A stretch of 64,000 nucleotides of DNA from Salvia splendens (Eukaryota > Streptophyta > Magnoliopsida > Lamiales > Lamiaceae), in contig NC_056050.1 in the NCBI RefSeq assembly GCF_004379255.2, positions 248,001 to 312,000 on the forward strand, given 5' to 3'. The position numbers and the translations under genes are program-made. The notes beneath the pieces are model-generated. The model saw only the letters and a program-made list of their open reading frames with translations, was not told the origin of the DNA and made no database searches. The stretch's first letter is position 1. The number at the start of each line of letters is the position of its first letter. Below, piece by piece: positions 32,240-42,222 of the stretch.

Positions 32240-32450
32240 TGGATTGTTTTTACTCACCACATGAAATGGCCAGACAGTTCCTAAGGGTGCATGATGTGAG
32301 TTTCGCGTATAGGCCCTCGCTTGCAGCTAGCAAATCTACCAGCTACAATTATAGAACGAGAGGCAGAATTTCCTGTCTCGCTCAAAGACCATTTGTCGAC
32401 GGTGTGGAGGATATAATCTCAAGTATTTTAGTGACTCTAATCTGTTTTAA
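32240..32450 (+). pseudogene. cytochrome P450 exon 1 fragment
   Basis: Reads MARQFLRVHDVSFAYRPSLA then ASKSTSYNY, equivalent to residues about 87-113 of P450 A. It then skips to sequence matching ERQNFLS and the region around SRYSLSTVWKI with frame breaks. It lies just right of the Harbinger element, which separated it from its promoter. Confidence 0.75.
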
Positions 32451-32598
32451 AATGAGAATTAATTAAGCACGTCTTTTACCAAATGAAGGGTTAAGAACTT
32501 TATGGAAGACTAATATGTTTGTTGAAATTTCTACTACTACTAAAAGCCAAACATACTTTTTCCACAATCCTACCATGCTAGTGCACAAAAAGTTATAG

Positions 32599-33202
32599 CA
32601 AAACATTTACGACTCTTTGCAATATGTTGACAAAAATTATGTACTTAATCAAGATTTAGTGGGATGAATCTCTAGTGATGAGGTTTTTTTTTCTCTAGTG
32701 ATGAGGTTAGAAGTCCAAGTTCTGCCATAAATTAATTGTGTTGGGAAAATAGTGATAATTATCAAATTGTATACAGCACCACCATAACAATTCTTTTTTC
32801 TTATTTAAGTTATTTTTCCTTTAATACAAACACAGAAATTGAGTTGATATTTTTCTACAAATTCGAGCGCAACCATTCAAAACTCACCAAACATTTATTG
32901 CAATTATTATCACCACATTACAACCTTGATAACGAAAACATGTGATATATATATGATGCATTGCCTCAAAATAGTACAATAGGACTGCGACGAATTAAAC
33001 GTTCTAGTGCATCAGTCCACGTCTATTCACGTGACATGTTTTATCGCTTTGTGTATAAACAAATTAAGTAAATCAATAGTATAAAAAATAGAAAGAAGGT
33101 CGAAGTTGAATCCTACCTAGCATGTTACTTATAAAGAAGCTTAATTTAATCTATATATACAGGTAAAATTTTCACCTTCAAAACAACAAATTCCACAGCC
33201 AA
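32599..33202 (+). promoter_or_regulatory. duplicated 5' region of P450 A
   Basis: From AAAACATTTACGACTC at 32599 to the ATG, this region matches 59224-59830 upstream of P450 B almost base for base. It includes a doubled TCTCTAGTGATGAGGTT and a TATA box CTATATATAC at 33151-33160, about 45 bp before the ATG. No specific regulatory element can be named with confidence. Confidence 0.7.
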
Positions 33203-34811
33203 ATGGATAGTTCTTGGATTCTTTTTGCCTTACTGTATGCAGTTCTAATAGCCTTTGCCTCAAAACTAATCCTAACCAAACCAAATCGAAAAATCCCACC
33301 AGGTCCAAAACCATGGCCTATCATAGGCAACTTGAACCTTATTGGTCCAATCCCACATCAATCCTTTCACCTCTTATCCCAAAAATACGGCGAAATTATG
33401 CAGCTCAAGTTCGGAAAATATCCGGTTGTGGTTGCATCATCCCCAGAGATGGCCAGACAGTTTCTGAGGGTGCATGATGCGAGCTTCGCGTCTAGGCCCT
33501 CGCTTGCAGCTGGCAAATATACCAGCTACAATTACAAGGACCTAGTATGGGCCCCACATGGCCCATACTGGCGCCAGACTCGGAGAATATACTTCTTCGA
33601 AGTCTTAAGCCCTAAGAAACTCGATCTCTACAAGCAAGTACGTGCCAACGAGAGGCAGAATTTCCTGTCAAACTTACGGGCCCTGGCAGGTAAGCCTATC
33701 ATGCTCAAAGACCACTTGTCGCGCTATAGTTTGTCCACGGTGTGGAAGATAATATCAAAAGATGAGTATTTTAGTGACTCTAATGGAGGAAACTCTGTTT
33801 TAAATATGGATGAATTGCATGAGATGGTTGATGAGTGGTTTTGGCTTTCTGGTGTTTTTAACATTGGAGATTGGATTCCATGGCTGAGTCCATTTGATTT
33901 GCAAGGATATGTCAAGAAAATGAAGGCTTTGAACAAGAAAATGGATAAGTTTTACAATTATGTGATTGATGATCATTTAGCTAGAAGAGTTAAAGACAAA
34001 GACGAAATTACCCCTAGGGATTTTGTGGATACTTTGTTGCAAATGGCTGAGGATGGTAAGGTTGAAGTTGAGCTCACTAGGGATTGTGTCAAGGCATTAA
34101 TACAGGTACAGTAATTTTGATTTAAATTATTAACTTTGCCCTATTTTTAATTAGGTGAAATTTTGAATAGTTTTGTTATAATTGTAGAACTTGATTGTGG
34201 GATCCATGGATACGTCTGCCACGACAATCGAATGGGCTATACACGAAACTATCAGACATCCGCGCATAATTGAGAAGGCAAAAGCAGAGCTGGACAAAGT
34301 GATCGGAAGAGAGAGATGGGTGGGAGAGGACGACTTCTCTCAATTGCCTTACTTGGATGCCATTTTGACCGAGACGTTCCGGCTCCACCCGTTGGCCACA
34401 TTGTTAGCCCCCCATTATGCGATTCAAGATTGTAACGTTGTAGGCTACAACATATCAAAGGGGACGACAGTTTTTGTCAATGTGTGGAGCATAGGCAGGG
34501 ATCCCGGGGTGTGGGACTCCCCAGATGAGTTCTTGCCAGAGAGGTTTCTAGGGAAGGAAACTGATTTGTTGGGGAGCAACTTCGCGTTGCTCCCCTTTGG
34601 CTCTGGCAGGCGGATATGCCCCGGATATAACCTCGGACTAAAGGTTGTTCGAACAATGTTGGCTAATTTGTTGCATGGATTCGACCTCAAATTGGTCGAT
34701 GGAATGAAGCCTGAAGATGTGTCTCTCGAAGAGGCGTATGGACTCACCACACATCCTAAGCATCGACTCTCCCTGGTCATGGAACCTACTTTGCCATTGC
34801 ATCTCTATTAG
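33203..34811 (+). CDS. cytochrome P450, CYP71 clan, CYP92-like (P450 A)
   Basis: Two exons: 33203-34105 (301 codons) and 34188-34811 (207 codons plus TAG), with a GT-AG phase-0 intron of 82 bp at the position usual for A-type plant P450s. The 508-aa product has a signal anchor (residues about 5-24), the hinge KIPPGPKPWP, helix C WRQTRR, the I-helix segment GSMDTS (306-311), ExxR as ETFR (363-366), PERF (418-421) and the heme loop PFGSGRRICPG with Cys445. It should be an ER-bound monooxygenase that takes electrons from cytochrome P450 reductase. The combination NLNLIGP, SPEMARQFL and SYNYKD resembles the CYP92 family; substrate cannot be inferred. Start chosen as first ATG after the TATA box. 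All key residues are present. Confidence 0.92.
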
Positions 34812-35200
34812 ATTATGTTATACTACTATTTCTCAATAATCACATTAAGAAATGGATGAGTTCATGAGCTCGTGGTTAATTTTCTAGCTTTTAGTATGTC
34901 CTATCTTTGTATGTGTGATGACTGAAATTGCTTGAAAAATAGTGTGTGATTATCTATTGTTTTGCTATTTCAGTTGAAACTGAGCCTATTGGTTTACCAA
35001 AAAATTGTTCTTGTTTGGTTGGAAAATTAATTGTATTTTGTTCGATTTCTGGCAGACGCGCAAGGGGGGTAGAGATGGAGTCAGGCGGCGTTGGGGGTAG
35101 AGATGACAATCGAGTCCGTTTACTCAAATCTACTCATGTTGCTGATTAATCGAATGCGAGCTAATGGGGTGACATGTGCACTAAAGTTGTAAGTAAAGAC
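34812..35200. other. P450 A 3' flank
   Basis: AT-rich downstream sequence; the transcript end is expected here. No other gene is recognised. Confidence 0.5.
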
Positions 35201-35434
35201 TAAGAGCATCTACAACCCCGACCCGCATTCAGGCCCCAAATCCCCTCCACGTCATCATTCCCCTAAATTTGAGTCACAGGCCGCAACTCCTCTAACCCTG
35301 CCGGCCTCATTCCAGGCCACAACTATTAAATTGCATTATTCACAACTTTAACATATTTTACTCGTAAAAATTAAAAATGTTGAACAATTATAACACGAGA
35401 AATTCATTTTTAATTCAAAAATTATAAACTAAAA

Positions 35435-37179
35435 TCTATACTACTTAAAAGTGACAGTTGGTTGAAATTACTCTAACACCCTTTTTGGAGGGAAAATGAG
35501 ATGTTGATGTGTAATGTTTGTATTTACTTATGTTTTTATAATTGTTGTTGCATGTGACACAGAGAGATCGAGAGAGTGAAAAAGAGGGAGGGGGACAGAT
35601 TAGAGAAACGAGAGAGGGAGACAAATATCATTGGGCAAAAATAAGTAGATTGGGAAAAAATTGGTCTAATGAAATGATAGCTTCCCAAAGAAGATTAACA
35701 CTTATGTAAACACACTTACACACCATTAACTGAATCTGCATTCTTTTGGTACAGATTTCTGATTTTTTTTATCTTAATTTTGATTGCAGCAGTGAAAAGC
35801 TCTTGGAATCCGGCGACAGCTCCGACGATGGATGACGAGCGCGGCAAGGCGAGGGAGAAGGGGTGGTGGCGGCAAGGCGGCGGTTGGCCGAGAAAAAATG
35901 AGGGATCCAGTGCGAGAGAGATGGGGAGGAAAGGTGAGAAGAGGAAGTAGAGAGAGAAGTACTGCAACGGTCTCCCTTTTATGGCATCTCTAGCCGCCAC
36001 TTCAAAGATTCGATCTTTACCGACGACAACGACAGCATGGCGGCAAATGTGTGAAACGAGAGACTGGGCCGGGTGAGGCGGCGGGCGTGGCGACTGAAGC
36101 AGAGCAACGCCGCGGGTAAGGAAGGCGCGGCGGGACGAGTGGAGAGGCGGTGTGGAAGGAGAGCCGGCGAAGAAGAAGGAGCGGTGTTCTGGCGGGAGAT
36201 GATTTCCGCCGCCGATTGGGAGGAGGGAGGGAGAGACTTGAGAGAGATGGAAGCGTGTATGTTGCTTTAGGGTTTTATTAATTCAATGTATTATGTACTC
36301 CCTCCGTCCCGCACTACTCGCACGTTTCATTTTCGGCACGGAGATTAAGGAATGAGTGTATAGCAAAGTCAAATATTACGGCTGTAGGTGAAAATTTTTA
36401 CTAAAAATGGAAATAGTGCAAATAACTTGGGACGCCCAGAAAGGAAATAAGTGCAAGTAGTCCGGGACGGAGGGAGTATATTGTTTGGGCTTTAGTTTAA
36501 TATTTAGTAGGCTTTTAAGGTGTTGGATTTTGGAGTATAATTTGGATTTGAAGTAATGGTAGTATAAAATTATGCACTAAATTTATAGTATTGGACAGCC
36601 TTTTTAATTAAATAGAATTTTACTTTGAATGTTGTACTTTGTTAATTTTTATTTTAAAGAAAGTTTTATATTTTAAATTTTATATTTAATTCACTAAAAT
36701 ATTTTTTTATTTATCTAATATATTGTTATTGTACATTTCTTAGTCAATTACTCCTATCTGATTTCTACTCTTTCATCTTTACTCACGCATATTTTCTTCA
36801 TTTGTATATCTTATTCTAACTAATTCATATATGCTTCAATTTGGTGATGAAGCTTCAAAATTTAACAAATTTTCTTCGTGGGTTGCATCTATTGGTAATG
36901 GTGTTATTGGTGGTCCAAACAATGGTGAAGCGAATTTCATTTTCCATGGGATAGAGGGAGAATTAAATTGTGTGAGGAATATGAATTTTTCTTTTTAGAT
37001 TAGGACAAAGGATCATGCTTCTTTTTAATTATTTACAATTTGCAATTATTATTTTAATTAGTTCTTATTTGTAAATATATTTTTATATTTATTTACTCTA
37101 TATACTTTATTTTAAGTTAATATATCTTTATTATTTAAAAATCTTTTGTACTGTGCATAGTACTATGTGTTAACACTAA
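35435..37179 (+). mobile_element. Helitron-like insert
   Basis: Begins TCTATACTACTTAAAAG after an A (TC start, AT insertion preference) and ends near a palindrome CATAGTACTATG followed by CACTAA. The final base context (G rather than T) is not canonical. Interior 35740-36270 is more GC-rich and may be a captured gene piece, but its short frames are not recognisable. The host MITE sequence appears to resume on the right. Confidence 0.45.
36298..36476. mobile_element. Stowaway MITE, complete, 179 bp
   Basis: CTCCCTCCGTCCC at the left end, GGGACGGAGGGAG at the right end, TA dinucleotide on both sides (36296-36297, 36477-36478): a full Tc1/mariner-type MITE, nested in the Helitron-like insert. 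Confidence 0.95.
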
Positions 37180-37673
37180 GTTTAAAAAAAATTGACCACA
37201 ATGAGAAAACTATAAATTATAAATTTCATTTTTAATTCTACCGTGTCTATTTAATTTTAGAGGAGTTTTGTGTGGAAATTTTGATTGAGAAAATCAAAAT
37301 GAGATCTCAAATCTCCAATTCCCAATATAAAATTATAATTATACTCCCAATTCCCAACATAAAAAGAAACGCTCCTCTCCCTCTTCGTCATCTACCTCTC
37401 CGGCTCTCCCTCTTCCTCCTCTTCATTTCTTCTTCCATTTTTCCTCCTCCTCCGGCAAAAAAAAAGGAGGGGACTTCCGGCCCGGCCCGGCCCGCAAGAC
37501 ATCCAACGCCGAGCCGGGACTCTAGAATTGCGGCACAGGCACGCCTAACGCAGCGACGGACCGGACCCGAGGCTCGGCCCCGGGACGCGACTGCGTCACC
37601 GGGACCGTCCCAGGCCGGAAATTGGGGGAATTTAACGCGGGGGGCTCGGCCCGCGGAGTTATGGATGCTCTAA

Positions 37674-38166
37674 AGAAGGTGTGGATAAAAATAAGAAAAT
37701 TGTGTAAAAAGTGATTAAGAAATAAGTATGCACTAATTTTTGGGGATACCTTACACGACAAACCGTGCACTATTTTGTAGGAGGCTATACGAGGAGCCAA
37801 CCGCACCTCCATGCTATCCCAATGGTTCTTACTGTTATTTCGGTTGTTCTTACTGTGAAGATTAAGTGATGAATCACTGCAATCAAGCTACTGTTTCAAC
37901 ACAAAAGGATCGAGCATGCTGAGACGCTTCAGCAGCCATTAGATCGCGAGCTTAGGGTCGGATTAAATCATGACCGTTCGATTCATTTCGACCGTTAGTT
38001 AGAAATAGTTTAAATAGCCGATTAGTTTCTTTTTCTGTTAGTTTTAGCTCGTGTGTTAGCTTTTCATTTTCTCCAGTCTTCAATAAGATTTCTTTCACAA
38101 ATTCTTTCTTGTTTCTTCTCCGATCAAACACACACATATTCTCGCAAATACATCTCAATCTTAACA
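37674..38166 (+). repeat. 5' LTR of a copia element (left edge uncertain)
   Basis: The LTR ends ...AATCTTAACA at 38166, two bases before the primer-binding site. The start is somewhere around 37835-37895; no second LTR remains for comparison. 37674-37830 is unassigned. Confidence 0.5.
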
Positions 38167-38168
38167 AA

Positions 38169-38186
38169 TGGCGCCGTCTGTGGGAA
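38169..38186 (+). other. copia primer-binding site
   Basis: TGGCGCCGTCTGTGGGAA directly follows the LTR end and two bases; this sequence is a common tRNA-derived primer site in plant LTR elements. The exact tRNA is not assigned here. Confidence 0.6.
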
Positions 38187-38241
38187 CTGCGATTTGAGAA
38201 TCGATTCAATTCTTGCGAAAGGAAGCGGATCTGCGACAGAG

Positions 38242-40524
38242 ATGGCAACAAGGTTTGAGGCCGAAAAATTTACCGGCAAAAACGATTTTGCCCTGTTGAA
38301 GATGAAGATGAGGGCTATGCTTACCCAGCAAGGTCTTGTGTCCGCTTTGACGCCCAAAGAAAAGGAGGCAGAGGGCAAAGATCTTGATGAAAAAGCGATT
38401 CAGCAACGCGCGGAGGTTGAGGCGAAGGCGTATAGCACGATCGTTCTTTGCCTTGGGGATAAAGTACTCCGAGAGATTGCGAGGGAGAAAACGGCTGCAG
38501 GTATAATGGCTAAACTGGAAGACTTGTATCTTACTAAATCGCTTGCAAATAGGCTGATTATGAAGCAGCGATTGTACTCCTATAAGTTCTTGGAGGGAAA
38601 AGGGGTTTTGGAGCAGTTGGAGGATTTTAATAAGGCAATTGACGATCTGGAAAATATAGATGTGTTGATTGGGGATGAGGATAAAGCGATTCTGTTGTTG
38701 AATGCGCTCCCGTCCAATTATGATCAGCTCCGGGATGCTATATTGTATGGGAGGGAGAAGACTGTGAGTTTTCTGGAGGTGCAGGCTGCCTTGAGATCAA
38801 AGGAGCTGCAACATGTTGAGATAAAGCCAGGAACCCCAGTCAATGAAAGCTTGAATGTGAAGAAATTCAAGGGCAAGAAACCATACAAGAAGTATAGTGA
38901 TACTCCTAAGCTGACTCCGAATGAACAAAAGGAGACAAGATCTTGCCATTGGTGCAAGAAACCCGGCCACCTCAAGAAAGATTGTTTTGCTTGGAAGAAG
39001 AAACAGCAAGAAGGTGGGGGAAGGGTTGTGAATTCCATCGAAGAAGTGGATGATGGTGAGCTTCCAGTAGCATTGAATGTTGCAGACAAGAAGGAGAATG
39101 GTTCTTGGATTATGGACTCGGGTTGTAGCTTCCATATGAGTCATAATCAGTCATGGTTTGAGGAGCTGAAGGAAGCTTCAGGATCTGTTGTCCTAGGGAA
39201 TAATCAGGTGTGCTCAATCAAGGGGATTGGGACAATCAGACTGAAAGTTCGGAAGGGATGTGACATACTACTCAACTCAGTCAGATACATACCAGAAATT
39301 AAAAGAAACTTGATATCTCTGGGATCCCTTGAGAAGAAGGGATGTAAGTTTGAATCTGAAGCTGGGATCATGACTATCAGTAAATCTGGGAAGATATTGA
39401 TGAGGGCAGAGAGGAAAGGGAACCTATACTACATGACAGCAACTGTGGAGAGGTGTATTGTGGGGGAGGCATATGTTCTTGTTGCTGAAAACTTGAAGAC
39501 TTGGCATTCCAGGCTTGGACATCCAGCTATTGGGACTGTAAAGGAGCTAGTTAAAAGAGGGCTTGTGCAGTGTACTGAAACTCCAGGTGATGACTCATTG
39601 AAATGTGAAGATTGCATGCTGGGGAAAGCCAAGAAGCTGAGTTACCCGAAGGCTATCCACACCTCCACAAAGCCATTGGATTATGCTCACAGTGACTTGT
39701 GGGGACCTGCTCAGGTAAAATCAATTGGTGGTGGAAGATATTACATGAGCATCATTGATGATTACTCAAGAAAGATATGGATCTTCATATTAAAGGAAAA
39801 GTCAGAGGCCTTCATGAAATTCAAAGAATGGTGCATTTCTGTGGAGGCTGAAAAGAGCTCAATCTTGGGCTGCTTGAGGACAGATAATGGCCTGGAGTAT
39901 TTATCAAGGTAATTTGATGACTTCTGTAAATCGAGGGGAATTAAACGGCACAGGACAGTCCCTCAAAATCCACAACAAAATGGTGTGGCAGAAAGAGCAA
40001 ACCGCACCATTTTGGAGAGAGTAAGGTGTATGTTGTCTGCTGCTGGTTTGGAGAAGAAATTTTGGGCAGAAGCAGCCTCTACAGCAGTTGTGTTGATGAA
40101 TAAGTGCCCTACATCAAGCCTAGATGGAGATATACCTGATAATAGGTGGTATGGCAGAGAAAGTAGCTATGCAAATCTAAAGACTTTTGGCTGCAAGGCT
40201 TTTGCTCATATTAGGCAGGGAAAACTTGAGCCAAGAGCCATAAAGTGCATCATGTTGGGCTATCAACCAGGTGTAAAGGGTTATAGGCTCTGGAGTATTG
40301 AGCCAGGAAAAGGAAAAATCATTGTGTCCAGGGATGTGGTTTTCTGGGAGACTGATATGCCATTTAAAGGGAAAACTGATGCAGTGATGTCTGAAGAGCT
40401 GGATGATTCTGGGGTTGCTGGTGTTGAGGTGGAGCATCAGAAGGCTCAAGAAAATTCAGAAAAGGTTGAAGCTGATGCAGATAATAGTCCACAATCACCT
40501 GCAGGCAATGACTTGCAATCACAG
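38242..40524 (+). pseudogene. Ty1/copia Gag-protease-integrase, one premature stop, then interrupted
   Basis: The frame opens at ATG 38242 (Gag, RFEAEKFTGKNDFALLKMKM) and carries the zinc knuckle CHWCKKPGHLKKDC (about 38944), protease WIMDSGCSFHMS (39106), WHSRLGHPAIGTV (39502) and integrase HSDLWGPA / LRTDNGLEY. A single TAA at 39910-39912 interrupts it. The same frame then continues (FDDFCKSRG ... PQNPQQNGVAERANRT ... LKTFGCKAFAH) until the LTR element that inserted at 40525. Apart from that stop the Gag-integrase part looks well preserved. RT and RNase H are mostly lost (see 48627-48872). Confidence 0.9.
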
Positions 40525-42116
40525 TGATAAGTCGCATTCTAGGCCTTGGTTACTGGTCAGTATAAGGTGCTTTATTGGATAATATCTGCAAAATAGTTGT
40601 TAAAGTGTGCAGGTTGAAGTACTAAATCAGGAGGGAAGGTTCAGAAGGAATTCGAGTGAAAAAGTTGCGAAGAGTGTGCAAACTGATCAGTATGAGCAGA
40701 AAATACGCAAACTGGTCAGGATGGATGCTACAGAACTGGACACGAGAAGGAAGGACTTGCTTGGAATAATCACCTATCTAAAGAAGGACAAAATTGTCAT
40801 TCCACATGAAGAGAAAGCCCTAGAAATTATGGCAAGCCACCCTATAAATAGGAGCTGAACATAAAGAAAAGGGGGAATCGACACACCACTTCACTTAGGA
40901 CTTATCATCACTACTACATTACTTTTGAGGAGAATAGCTCCACTAGCTTTTAGTTCCATCTAAATCCAGCAGCCTGACTTGAAGATTCCGGCCACCTGCC
41001 GGCCAGGAGCATCATGCCTGATTCTTTCCAGCCGCCGTATTTCCAGAAATTCCTCCAGTTTCAGTTTCCGATGAGCCAAACAATCTTTTACTTGCTTTGT
41101 TTTTAAGATTTCTTAGTTTAAGTACTTGTTTTTGCTTGCCTTTGATTTGGATTCCAGTAGCTACTTAGTCGGAATATCTTTTGGGTGATAATCTTGAATG
41201 CAATGAAGTTTATTGTGGTTTTATTTTATGTTTCAGCTTGCTTATTATTTCTTTCTGCCTAGTAACTAGATCTGGTAGTTTTACGTTGATTTTTGTTGTT
41301 TAAGTGCTTGAATCTGCTTTGCTTAGTTAGATCAAGGTTTTCTTAGAGTGTTTACAGGTTTTAATCGGGTTAAGGTCCTCAAAAATGCATGAGAATCGTT
41401 TCTGCTTGCTTCTGTCACCTTGTCCCGCTGACCAGTTTGCGTAGATCTCAGTTTTCTTAGCTTTCGTTCTCGATTTCAGGTTAAATATTGCATTTTCGAA
41501 TTTTCAAGCTTGATCATTCATCAATGGAGTTTTTTTAGATCTTGTTGTTTAGCTTGGTGAAGAAGATAATGTCACAATCAAAGAGTGGGACCACTTGTGT
41601 TGCTTTTGTTGCTTTTTTGCTTTTGTACTTGCACTTTTTCAGCTTTTCTGCACACCCAGGAGGCAGTCTGCCAGCATGTCCTTTGATTCTGTTTACCTTT
41701 TGTCTAGTCATTTTTAGTAAGTTTTGTCTAGTAGCTTCTCAAATACACACTCGTACCCTAATTTACACACGCACGTTAATTTCTCTTAGCACGCAGCATT
41801 TAGAGCCCACCCTGACCTACTGGTCAGGAGGGGTATAGGTTCCATTTCATTTTCCGACTAGGTAAAACTCAACCCCAAAAAGCGTGGTAGCTAACCAACC
41901 GCTCCCAGAATGTCATCGCAAGTGTATCTCGCCTACATCCATCTCTGTGGGATTCGACCCTTACTCCACTATACTAGCCAGTAGAAGTGGGTTGAGGTAT
42001 TTTTTTGTTGATAGGGAAGATAGACACAGACCCAACGACACAGCTAGGTCTAGGTACCCTCCTGGCCAGCTGACACACACACACAGAGTCATAGTCTCAT
42101 CTTTTCCCTCCTATCA
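40525..42116 (+). repeat. 5' LTR, 1592 bp
   Basis: TGATAAGTCGCATTC ... CCCTCCTATCA; pairs with 47036-48626. It has a TATA-like CTATAAATAG at about 40844-40853, placing transcription start inside the LTR. Confidence 0.95.
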
Positions 42117-42118
42117 AA

Positions 42119-42136
42119 TGGCGCCGTTGTCGGGGA
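42119..42136 (+). other. primer-binding site, Asp tRNA type
   Basis: TGGCGCCGTTGTCGGGGA lies three bases inside the LTR and matches the complement of the 3' end of plant Asp tRNA with one mismatch; this primer is known from Athila-type gypsy elements. Confidence 0.8.
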
Positions 42137-42222
42137 TGGATGGCGTTTTTGCATACATTTGTTGCATGACACTTTGGTGTACATATAGTTAATTATTTTT
42201 CTTTTCTTTTGTTTATTAGTTT

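Larger units (their letters stand above)
35204..37670. mobile_element. PIF/Harbinger-type element, expanded by nested insertions
   Basis: Ends GAGCATCTACAACCCCG and GTTATGGATGCTC are inverted and both flanked by TAA (35201-35203, 37671-37673). Without the Helitron-like insert it would be roughly 720 bp, the size of the other MITEs here. The right 330 bp include a pyrimidine-rich stretch and GC-rich subterminal DNA; no transposase remains. Confidence 0.65.

Noticed and set aside
37272..37673. 133-aa frame on +
   Set aside because: It runs from pyrimidine-rich DNA into GC-rich subterminal repeats of a Harbinger-ended element; no domain recognised.
42119..42136. tRNA-like sequence
   Set aside because: Only the 18-base primer-binding complement is present; no cloverleaf or A/B boxes, so no tRNA gene. 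The same applies to the Met-type sites.
41542..42192. Frames of about 100 aa in the LTRs (also 48106-48651)
   Set aside because: They occur inside both LTRs, are not Gag or Pol and show a frame difference caused by a T-run indel between the LTRs.
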